Shown: positions 7,121 through 12,301 of the stretch, in pieces
Position numbering within the stretch: position 1 is the stretch's first letter
How the letters are laid out: each line of letters opens with the position of its first letter
Assembly: GCA_021793495.1 (NCBI GenBank)
Contig: JAJYSQ010000007.1
Coordinates: 1 to 12,301 of the forward strand
Source: Actinomycetes bacterium
Lineage (GTDB): Bacteria > Actinomycetota > Actinomycetes > JAJYSQ01
Reading direction: 5' to 3'
DNA length: 12,301 nucleotides
Position numbers and translations under genes: made by a program
The notes under the pieces: generated by a model
The model's database searches: none
The model's input: only the letters and a program-made list of their open reading frames with translations
Told to the model about the DNA's origin: nothing

Positions 7121-8283
7121 CGGTGGGCTCCGACGGCCGCGTCGGCGACCGCAGCAACAACCGCCGCACCAATCTGCCCCACTCCGAGCTCGGCCTGCGC
7201 GGCCCCCAGCCCGACCGCTGCGCCCGGCATCCCCCACACGACGCTGGACGCCTCGTCCTGGGCGATCGTTGCGGCTCCGGCCCGACGCAACGCGAGCAGG
7301 CCCGTGGCTCCGTCCCGTCCCATCCCGGTCAACAGCACCCCGACGGCGCGCTGCCCGTAGATGGCAGCGATGTCGGCGAAGGTCACGTCGATACCGGGCA
7401 CGTGGAACTGCCCGACCGGGGCGGGGACCAGCACGACCCGGGCACCCGGACGCACCCGTAGGTTGCGCCGCGCGGGGGCGAGCAGCACCTGGCCGACCCG
7501 TAACCGCTCACCGTCCACGGCAAGGCGCACCGGCAATCGGCACACCCCATCGAGCCATCCAGCCAGGCTCTCGACGAATCCATCGGCCATGTGCTGGACG
7601 ACCAGCACTCCGGCCGGCAGGTCGGGGGGCAGTCGAGAGAGCACCGCGGCCAACGCCTGCGGTCCTCCGGTCGAGGCGCCGACCACGACCAGCAGCCCGG
7701 CCGGTTCCCCGGCCTGGGTCCGCAGCCCCCGAAGCCGACCCCGGGGGTGGGTGATCGTTCGAACTCGGCTGGCCGCCAGCAGCGTCCGACGTAGACCCGC
7801 CGGCGCCTCCACCGGCGAGCCACGATGGTCCAGGTCGACGCCGAGCACCCCGACCGCCCCGGCGCTCAGCGCGGCGGCAGCCAGTTGCGACCACTCCCCC
7901 AGGCTGCGACCGTGCAGCATGGGCCCACGCACACCGCCGGCCCCGACCGTGGACGGTGGCAGGGTCACCGGCCGGACCGCCAGGATCGGCGTCGGGCAGC
8001 GTGCCATCACCGCCTCGACCGCGGTGATCCCGGCTTCTCCCAACGCCAGATCGAGCAGCACCACTCCCGGTACGTACGAGCGTACGGCCGCCTCGAGCCC
8101 AGCGGGAGCGGCCGTCGTAGCCACCACCCGCAGCCAGCGGTCGTCGACCACGGACCGCAGGACCTGGGCTCGGGTCGCCGTCGCACAGGCGAGCAGGACG
8201 CGGACCGGCCCGACCAGCCCGCGTCCGTCACGGCCGCGGTCCGAGCCCCCTGAGGGCGCAGGACCCGGGTCAACAACGGGCAC
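7117..8283 (-). CDS. cheB: CheB-type protein-glutamate methylesterase with a degenerate receiver domain
   Basis: A 388-residue protein with a receiver-like domain (about 27-130) and a C-terminal methylesterase domain (about 195-385) that removes methyl groups from receptor glutamates. The catalytic triad is complete: Ser204 in GASTGG, His231 in VVQHM and Asp324 in GMGRDGA. The receiver keeps an Asp at the phospho-acceptor position (D78 in VVLLDLAL) but has lost the acidic pair normally seen as VVDDS (here VLLACAT, 29-35) and has no clear conserved Lys, so it is probably not phosphorylated in the usual way. The GTG at 8283 is chosen because AGGAG (8295-8291) lies 7 nt upstream; the opening extends to 8511, but into the divergent mutY region. 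It is followed by cheR with a 4-bp GTGA overlap. Together they form an orphan methylation/demethylation pair of a chemosensory-like pathway; the receptor and kinase are elsewhere. Confidence 0.92.
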   Translation of the reverse strand: MPVVDPGPAPSGGSDRGRDGRGLVGPVRVLLACATATRAQVLRSVVDDRWLRVVATTAAPAGLEAAVRSYVPGVVLLDLALGEAGITAVEAVMARCPTPILAVRPVTLPPSTVGAGGVRGPMLHGRSLGEWSQLAAAALSAGAVGVLGVDLDHRGSPVEAPAGLRRTLLAASRVRTITHPRGRLRGLRTQAGEPAGLLVVVGASTGGPQALAAVLSRLPPDLPAGVLVVQHMADGFVESLAGWLDGVCRLPVRLAVDGERLRVGQVLLAPARRNLRVRPGARVVLVPAPVGQFHVPGIDVTFADIAAIYGQRAVGVLLTGMGRDGATGLLALRRAGAATIAQDEASSVVWGMPGAAVGLGAAQAELGVGQIGAAVVAAVADAAVGAHR

Positions 8284-8435
8284 GATCGGACTCCTCGCGC
8301 GACTCGGGAACCAACCCGAGGGCGAGAGCCACCGGGGGTCGCTGTCAGCCTCGACACCGCGCCTGCTGGTCTTGAGGCCGCCGAGCCCCCCAGGGGTCGG
8401 GAGGCAGACCGCGAGCAGTGCGAGGATCGGTGCCG

Positions 8436-9452
8436 ATGAGATCCATGGCCAGGAAACCCCAGCCGAGCTCGATGTCGCGCACGCCGTCGACTGAGCCGCC
8501 ACCGCCCACACAACCGCAGCCCCAGCAGATCATCGACGCGGTAGTCCGCTGGTATGACCAGCAGGCTCGACGGCTTCCGTGGCGAGAGCCCGGGGTGTCC
8601 CCGTGGGCGATCCTGGTCAGCGAGGTGATGCTGGCGCAGACGCCGGTGGCCCGGGTGGTGCCGGTCTACGAGTCGTGGCTGGACCGATGGCCCACGGCGC
8701 CGGCCCTCGCCGCTGCCACCGTGGCTGACGCACTGCGGGCGTGGGGGCGGCTGGGGTACCCACGACGAGCGGTGCGGCTGCACCAGGCGGCCGCCGCGAT
8801 CACCACGCAGCACGCCGGCCAGGTCCCTCGCTCACCAGCCGCGCTTCGTGCCCTGCCCGGGATCGGTGAGTACACCGCGGCGGCTGTCGGTTCGTTCGCC
8901 TACGGCCAGCGCCATCTGGTCCTGGACACGAACGTCCGGCGCGTGCTCGCCCGGGTCGTGCTCGGGCAACCGGGCTCATCCGGGTCGGTGAGCGCGTCCG
9001 AGCGCCGGGACGCCGACCGGCTGGCCCCCACAGACCCGGCTCAGGCCGTCCGCTGGGCGGCCGCGTCGATGGAGCTCGGTGCCCTCGTGTGCACCCAGCG
9101 CTCTCCCCGGTGCGCGCACTGCCCGGTCGTCTCCGGCTGTCGCTGGCACCTTGACGGGCATCCGGACCTGGGCGCGAGGCCGAGGCTGGCGCAGCGCTGG
9201 GCCGGATCAGACCGTCAGGTCCGCGGTCTGCTGCTCGAAGCCCTGCGACGAGAGCCCGGGCCGGTGCCGGGCCGGGCGCTCACCGGGCTGTGGGACGAGC
9301 CCGACCAGCGCGATCGGGCGCTGGCCGGGCTCGTCACCGACGGACTGGTCGCGACCGTCCCGGGTTCGGACCTGTTCTGGCTACCCGGCGAGGAACCCGG
9401 AACAGGCAGGTCGCCCCGGGGGCAACGCTCGGTGCACGCCGATCACTCCTGA
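8436..9452 (+). CDS. mutY: Adenine DNA glycosylase MutY, actinobacterial short form
   Basis: A 338-residue base-excision repair enzyme that removes adenine mispaired with 8-oxoguanine. It shows the HhH-GPD fold, catalytic Glu63 (SEVML), the helix-hairpin-helix LPGIGEYTAAAVGSFAYG (140-157), catalytic Asp164 (LVLDTNVRRVLAR), and a 4Fe-4S site C219-x6-C226-x2-C229-x5-C235. The segment equivalent to LQQT of most MutY proteins reads LAQT (66-69): the first Gln is Ala, but the second, equivalent to the 8-oxoG-contacting Gln48 of Geobacillus MutY, is kept. After the cluster there is only a short winged-helix-like stretch (about 260-318), without a clear full NUDIX-type 8-oxoG recognition domain, as in other actinobacterial MutYs. 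The start is uncertain among GTG 8418, ATG 8436, ATG 8445 and ATG 8472; 8436 has GAGG 10 nt upstream, while 8472 gives the cleanest N-terminus. The gene overlaps clpC convergently by 10 bp. The 152 bp between cheB and mutY hold no promoter I can support. Confidence 0.93.
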   Translation: MRSMARKPQPSSMSRTPSTEPPPPTQPQPQQIIDAVVRWYDQQARRLPWREPGVSPWAILVSEVMLAQTPVARVVPVYESWLDRWPTAPALAAATVADALRAWGRLGYPRRAVRLHQAAAAITTQHAGQVPRSPAALRALPGIGEYTAAAVGSFAYGQRHLVLDTNVRRVLARVVLGQPGSSGSVSASERRDADRLAPTDPAQAVRWAAASMELGALVCTQRSPRCAHCPVVSGCRWHLDGHPDLGARPRLAQRWAGSDRQVRGLLLEALRREPGPVPGRALTGLWDEPDQRDRALAGLVTDGLVATVPGSDLFWLPGEEPGTGRSPRGQRSVHADHS

Positions 9453-11941
9453 CCGGCGGTGGCCACCGGCGGGGTATCGGGCAGGGTCGACTTCGACTCA
9501 CCCCGGAAGGTGAACCGACGCTCGGCGCCCTCGCCCTCCACATCGGCCAGCACGATCTGACCGGGCCGCAGCTCCCCGAAGAGGATCTTCTCCGACAGCG
9601 CGTCCTCGATCTCCCGCTGGATCGCCCGGCGCATCGGTCGGGCGCCCATGACCGGGTCGTACCCCCGCTCGGCCAGCAGCTCCTTGGCCGCGGGCGTGAG
9701 CTCGATGCCCATGTCCTTGTCCTTGAGCCGATCGTCCAGCTTGCTGAGCATCAGGTCGATGATCTCCACGATCTGCTCACGGGTGAGCTGGTGGAAGATC
9801 ACGATCTCGTCGATGCGGTTCAGGAATTCCGGCTTGAAGTGACCCTTGAGCTCCTCGGTCACCTTCGCCTTCATCCGGTCGTAGCTGGACTGGGTGTCGT
9901 CGTTGGAGGCGAAACCCATGTTGAAGCCCTTGGAGATGTCCCGGGTCCCCAAGTTGCTGGTCATGATGATGACGCTGTTCTTGAAGTCGACCATGCGGCC
10001 CTGGGCGTCGGTGAGTCGACCGTCCTCCAGGATCTGGAGCAGCGAGTTGAAGATGTCCGGGTGCGCCTTCTCCACCTCGTCGAACAGCACCACCGAGAAG
10101 GGCTTGCGCCGAACCTTCTCGGTCAGCTGGCCACCCTCCTCGTACCCCACGTACCCCGGTGGGGAGCCGAACAGCCGCGAGACCGTGTGCTTCTCGGAGT
10201 ACTCGCTCATGTCGAGCTGGATCAACGCGTCTTCGTCGCCGAAGAGGAACTCGGCCAGCGTCTTGGACAGCTCGGTCTTGCCGACACCCGAGGGGCCGGC
10301 GAAGATGAACGACCCGCCCGGACGACGAGGATCCTTCAACCCGGCGCGGGTACGGCGGATGGCTTGGGACAGTGCCTTGATGGCCTGCTCCTGGCCGATG
10401 ACCCGCTTGTGCAGCTCACCCTCCATGTTCATCAGCCGCGAGGACTCCTCCTCGGTCAGCTTGAACACCGGGATGCCTGTGGAGATCGCCAGGACCTCGG
10501 CGATCAGCTCCTCGTCGACCTCCGCGACCACGTCCATGTCTCCGGACTTCCAAGCCTGCTCGCGGCGAGACTTCTCCCCGAGCAGCTGCTTCTCCTGGTC
10601 TCGCAGCGCTGCGGCGCGCTCGAAGTCCTGCGCGTCGATCGCCGACTCCTTCTCACGGCGGACCGCCGAGATCTTCTCGTCGAACTCACGCAGGTCCGGT
10701 GGCGCGGTCATCCGTCGGATGCGCATCCGGGAACCAGCCTCGTCGACCAGGTCGATCGCCTTGTCCGGCAGGTAACGGTCGGAGACGTACCGGTCCGCCA
10801 GGGTGGCCGCGGCCACCAGGGCACCGTCGGTGATCGAGACCCGGTGGTGGGCCTCGTAACGGTCCCGTAGCCCTTTGAGGATCTCGATCGTGTGCGCCAG
10901 GGTCGGCTCGTTGACCTGGATGGGCTGGAATCGACGCTCCAGGGCAGCGTCCTTCTCGAGGTGCTTGCGGTACTCGTCGATGGTCGTGGCCCCGATCGTC
11001 TGCAGCTCACCTCTGGCCAGCATCGGCTTGAGGATGCTGGCTGCGTCGATCGCGCCCTCGGCCGCGCCGGCACCCACCAGGGTGTGCAGCTCGTCGATGA
11101 ACAGAATGATGTCCCCGCGGGTACGGATCTCCTTGAGGACCTTCTTCAGCCGCTCCTCGAAGTCTCCGCGGTACCGCGAACCGGCGACCAGGGCCCCGAG
11201 GTCCAGCGTGTACAGCTGCTTGTCCTTCAGGGTCTCGGGAACCTCGCCCTTGACGATGGCCTGGGCCAGCCCCTCGACCACGGCGGTCTTGCCCACCCCG
11301 GGCTCACCGATGAGCACCGGGTTGTTCTTGGTCCGTCGGCTGAGCACCTGCATGACCCGCTCGATCTCTTTGGCCCGACCGATGACCGGATCCAACTTGT
11401 TCTCCCGCGCCGCCTGGGTCAGGTTGCGGCCGAACTGGTCGAGCACCAGCGAGGTGGAAGGCGCGCTCTCCGCCGGCCCCCCGGCCGTCGCTGCCTCCTT
11501 GCCCTGGTAGCCGGACAGCAGCTGGATCACCTGCTGGCGTACCCGGTTGAGGTCCGCGCCGAGCTTGACCAGGACCTGGGCGGCCACACCCTCGCCCTCG
11601 CGGATCAGCCCGAGCAGGATGTGCTCGGTCCCGATGTAGTTGTGCCCCAGCTGCAGCGCCTCGCGCAGCGAGAGCTCGAGAACCTTCTTGGCCCGCGGGG
11701 TGAACGGGATGTGCCCGGTAGGAGCCTGCTGCCCTTGGCCGATGATCTCCTCGACCTGCTGGCGGACCGCCTCCAGGGAGATCCCCAGGCTCTCCAACGA
11801 CTTGGCTGCCACGCCTTCGCCCTCGTGGATCAGCCCGAGCAGGATGTGCTCGGTCCCGATGTAGTTGTGGTTGAGCATCCTGGCCTCTTCCTGGGCCAGG
11901 ACGACGACGCGACGGGCGCGGTCGGTAAACCTCTCGAACAT
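9443..11941 (-). CDS. clpC: ATP-dependent Clp protease ATP-binding subunit ClpC
   Basis: An 832-residue Hsp100 unfoldase that feeds substrates to ClpP. In order: two Clp N-repeats (about 1-72 and 76-147), AAA1 with Walker A GEPGVGKT (212-219) and Walker B IILFIDE (278-284), a UVR-type middle domain (about 418-455), AAA2 with Walker A GPSGVGKT (549-556), Walker B VVLFDE (617-622) and arginine-finger region FLNRID (706-711). An MGF tripeptide (675-677) sits where ClpP-binding loops occur, supporting a true protease partner and not a ClpB disaggregase. The ATG at 11941 has GAGGAG 8 nt upstream and begins [20 protein letters not shown], the standard ClpC start; an open in-frame extension to 12160 has no ribosome binding site and no ClpC-like sequence. 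The short tail (about 815-832) is poorly conserved. The leader carries ClgR-, SigH/R- and PafBC-like signals. The upstream gene is outside the window. Confidence 0.97.
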   Translation of the reverse strand: MFERFTDRARRVVVLAQEEARMLNHNYIGTEHILLGLIHEGEGVAAKSLESLGISLEAVRQQVEEIIGQGQQAPTGHIPFTPRAKKVLELSLREALQLGHNYIGTEHILLGLIREGEGVAAQVLVKLGADLNRVRQQVIQLLSGYQGKEAATAGGPAESAPSTSLVLDQFGRNLTQAARENKLDPVIGRAKEIERVMQVLSRRTKNNPVLIGEPGVGKTAVVEGLAQAIVKGEVPETLKDKQLYTLDLGALVAGSRYRGDFEERLKKVLKEIRTRGDIILFIDELHTLVGAGAAEGAIDAASILKPMLARGELQTIGATTIDEYRKHLEKDAALERRFQPIQVNEPTLAHTIEILKGLRDRYEAHHRVSITDGALVAAATLADRYVSDRYLPDKAIDLVDEAGSRMRIRRMTAPPDLREFDEKISAVRREKESAIDAQDFERAAALRDQEKQLLGEKSRREQAWKSGDMDVVAEVDEELIAEVLAISTGIPVFKLTEEESSRLMNMEGELHKRVIGQEQAIKALSQAIRRTRAGLKDPRRPGGSFIFAGPSGVGKTELSKTLAEFLFGDEDALIQLDMSEYSEKHTVSRLFGSPPGYVGYEEGGQLTEKVRRKPFSVVLFDEVEKAHPDIFNSLLQILEDGRLTDAQGRMVDFKNSVIIMTSNLGTRDISKGFNMGFASNDDTQSSYDRMKAKVTEELKGHFKPEFLNRIDEIVIFHQLTREQIVEIIDLMLSKLDDRLKDKDMGIELTPAAKELLAERGYDPVMGARPMRRAIQREIEDALSEKILFGELRPGQIVLADVEGEGAERRFTFRGESKSTLPDTPPVATAGQE
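11602..11644 (-). repeat. 43-bp direct repeat, copy 2 (second ClpC N-repeat)
   Basis: This 43-bp stretch is identical to 11827-11869. It encodes the core [14 protein letters not shown] of the second N-repeat (residues 100-113). It is exactly 225 bp (75 codons) from the other copy, and wobble positions are identical as well. Confidence 0.95.
11827..11869 (-). repeat. 43-bp direct repeat, copy 1 (first ClpC N-repeat)
   Basis: Identical to 11602-11644, it encodes residues 25-38 of ClpC. The flanks differ by one base immediately outside each end (c/t on the left and c/g on the right), and similarity continues imperfectly beyond them. Confidence 0.95.
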
Positions 11942-12112
11942 CGTGGACGCTCCTCGAGAGCGGTCGGGCAGGTGGGGCTCCGGTCGGCGAGCCTCACTCT
12001 TGTCCTTCCGCATGCTAGCCCGCAATCGGGGGCAGACCCCGCCCACCACGGTAACGATCCGGTCTCCACCGGGGTACCGACCGATCGTGGACGAGGGTCG
12101 AACAGGCAGGTC

Positions 12113-12139
12113 AACGGCGTACGAGCCCCCCGTTGTTCC
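12113..12139 (-). promoter_or_regulatory. SigH/SigR-type ECF promoter of clpC
   Basis: The minus strand reads GGAACA (12139-12134), 17 bases, then CGTT (12116-12113). This fits the thiol-oxidative and heat-stress sigma consensus GGAAYA-N16/17-CGTT (mycobacterial SigH), equal to GGAAY-N18/19-GTT (streptomycete SigR). Transcription would start about 12106, leaving a leader of about 165 nt. clp genes are known members of SigR/SigH regulons. Confidence 0.6.
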
Positions 12140-12163
12140 GTTGGAGGCCATCGACGCCACGGG

Positions 12164-12181
12164 CTACGCCAGCGGCGAACA
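12164..12181 (-). promoter_or_regulatory. ClgR-like operator upstream of clpC
   Basis: The minus strand reads TGTTCGCCGCTGGCGTAG, containing GTTCGC-N5-GCG, the core described for streptomycete ClgR. It agrees with all but one defined position of the corynebacterial motif as I recall it. The centre CGCC-AGC-GGCG (plus strand) is a perfect inverted repeat. It is centred about 66 bp upstream of the predicted SigH/R start site, a usual position for an activator. ClgR activates clp genes in several actinobacteria. Confidence 0.55.
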
Positions 12182-12217
12182 CCCCTGGTCCCCGGCCGAC
12201 GGGTCTTGTCCGGACAT
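12164..12217 (-). CDS. Putative 17-residue leader ORF upstream of clpC
   Basis: ATG at 12217 is preceded by AAGGAG (12230-12225) with ideal 7-nt spacing, and the frame ends in TAG at 12166-12164. The peptide would be MSGQDPSAGDQGCSPLA, with one Cys near the end and no recognisable family. It would lie on any transcript from the PafBC-type promoter, whose start is predicted near 12260, but upstream of transcripts from the SigH/R-type promoter. Its last 17 bases of coding and stop sequence coincide with the ClgR-like site, so its apparent coding nature could be chance. It could be a regulatory upstream ORF, a small protein, or nothing. Confidence 0.25.
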   Translation of the reverse strand: MSGQDPSAGDQGCSPLA

Positions 12218-12266
12218 ATTGGCACTCCTTGACCGGTCCGTGGCCTGGGGGCAAGGTCGCAACGGT

Positions 12267-12289
12267 ACCGTACTGATGTTCTGTGACAG
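12267..12289 (-). promoter_or_regulatory. PafBC-type (RecA-independent) DNA-damage promoter ahead of clpC
   Basis: The minus strand reads CTGTCACAG (12289-12281), exactly eight bases, then TACGGT (12272-12267). This is the same architecture as the radA promoter in this window, with TGTCA and the final G of the upstream element matching and two inner bases differing from the consensus. No -35 hexamer is required or seen. The predicted start is near 12260, about 320 nt before the clpC ATG. Confidence 0.5.
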
Positions 12290-12300
12290 AGGTATCTGTC
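12285..12300. repeat. Perfect inverted repeat at the window edge
   Basis: GACAGA-GGTA-TCTGTC has perfect 6-bp arms around a 4-bp centre. One arm supplies the CTGTC of the PafBC-type element read on the minus strand. It could be the site of an additional regulator or part of an extended PafBC site. The upstream neighbour is not visible. Confidence 0.5.
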
Positions 12301-12301
12301 T

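Larger units (their letters stand above)
11942..12301 (-). other. clpC leader and promoter region (about 360 bp without an established gene)
   Basis: No protein family is recognisable on either strand here; in particular, the lsr2 gene often found next to clpC in actinobacteria does not end inside this stretch. The region holds a PafBC-type promoter (12289-12267), a 17-codon ORF (12217-12164), a ClgR-like site (12181-12164) and a SigH/SigR-type promoter (12139-12113). Nearer the gene there is a lone TAGCAT (12017-12012) that could be a third, housekeeping -10 but lacks a -35, a small GGGG-TCTG-CCCC hairpin (about 12032-12043), and the clpC ribosome binding site GAGGAG at 11955-11950. A perfect 10-bp palindrome ACGGTACCGT (12262-12271) overlaps the first -10 box. 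Confidence 0.7.

Noticed and set aside
8342..8364. CTGTCAGCC upstream of mutY as a third PafBC-type promoter
   Set aside because: Eight bases further on, the hexamer is GCGCCT, not TAnnnT, and no alternative -10 lies nearby.
12095..12112. TCGAAC near 12098 as a LexA (SOS) box
   Set aside because: The second half GTTCGA at the required 4-nt spacing is missing.
12111..12116. TTGACC on the minus strand as a housekeeping -35 for clpC
   Set aside because: No TAnnnT hexamer is found 16-18 nt downstream; the bases are better explained as part of the SigH/R -10 region.
11942..12160. 73-residue N-terminal extension of ClpC beginning at GTG 12160
   Set aside because: The frame is open, but it has no ribosome binding site, its composition is unlike ClpC, and it spans the SigH/R-type promoter. 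The ATG at 11941 has a strong ribosome binding site and the canonical MFERF start.
9290..12232. Long plus-strand open frames opposite clpC (for example 9290-10870 and 10892-12232)
   Set aside because: They are antisense shadows of clpC, rich in Leu/Gln/His/Arg/Gly with no family motif; high GC content keeps such frames open.
12164..12301. The C-terminal end of an lsr2 gene, commonly adjacent to clpC
   Set aside because: No frame on the minus strand shows an Lsr2-like C-terminal DNA-binding motif before the clpC leader.

Overview
The window is high-GC DNA from the Actinomycetota. The supporting signs are frequent GTG starts, leaderless-looking promoters (a TAnnnT box 6-7 nt before the start codon), a single-domain Ppx1-like protein, the radA-disA pair, a MutY with a short C-terminus, and a ClpC very close to the actinobacterial form. 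It cannot be placed to genus from the sequence. A CheB/CheR pair suggests a lineage with motile or chemosensory ancestry.

Layout, left to right. (1) Minus strand, 1-1995: a probable three-gene run, transcribed ppx -> TIM-barrel sugar-phosphate-isomerase-like gene -> proline dehydrogenase (only its first 37 codons are inside). (2) Plus strand, 2121-4759: radA and disA, the DNA-repair and c-di-AMP checkpoint pair. They follow a promoter with the layout of the RecA-independent, PafBC-dependent DNA-damage promoters of actinobacteria. (3) 4750-5764: a divergent tetR / EmrE-type SMR efflux pair sharing a perfect palindromic operator. (4) 5630-8283, minus strand: cheB then cheR, coupled by a GTGA overlap. 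The CheB receiver domain is degenerate, and the cheR tail runs 135 bp antisense into the SMR gene. (5) 8436-9452: mutY. (6) 9443-11941, minus strand: clpC. (7) 11942-12301: about 360 bp of clpC leader and promoter DNA dense in regulatory signals.

radA, disA, mutY and clpC form a conserved actinobacterial neighbourhood of DNA repair, damage signalling and protein quality control. The tetR-SMR and cheB-cheR pairs look like accessory insertions between disA and mutY. All three convergent pairs (disA/tetR, SMR/cheR, mutY/clpC) overlap at their ends, by 10, 135 and 10 bp, so there is no room for ordinary intergenic terminators.

The most interesting signal is upstream of clpC. Reading towards clpC there is a PafBC-type promoter (CTGTCACAG-N8-TACGGT), a well-translatable 17-codon ORF, a ClgR-like operator (GTTCGC-N5-GCG) that overlaps the end of that ORF, and then a SigH/SigR-type promoter (GGAACA-N17-CGTT). 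The same PafBC layout, with the same 8-nt spacing, stands in front of radA. This suggests that in this organism the DNA-damage regulon may reach both repair (RadA/DisA) and proteolysis (ClpC). These regulatory calls are motif readings checked by eye against consensus sequences recalled from memory. They have not been tested experimentally.
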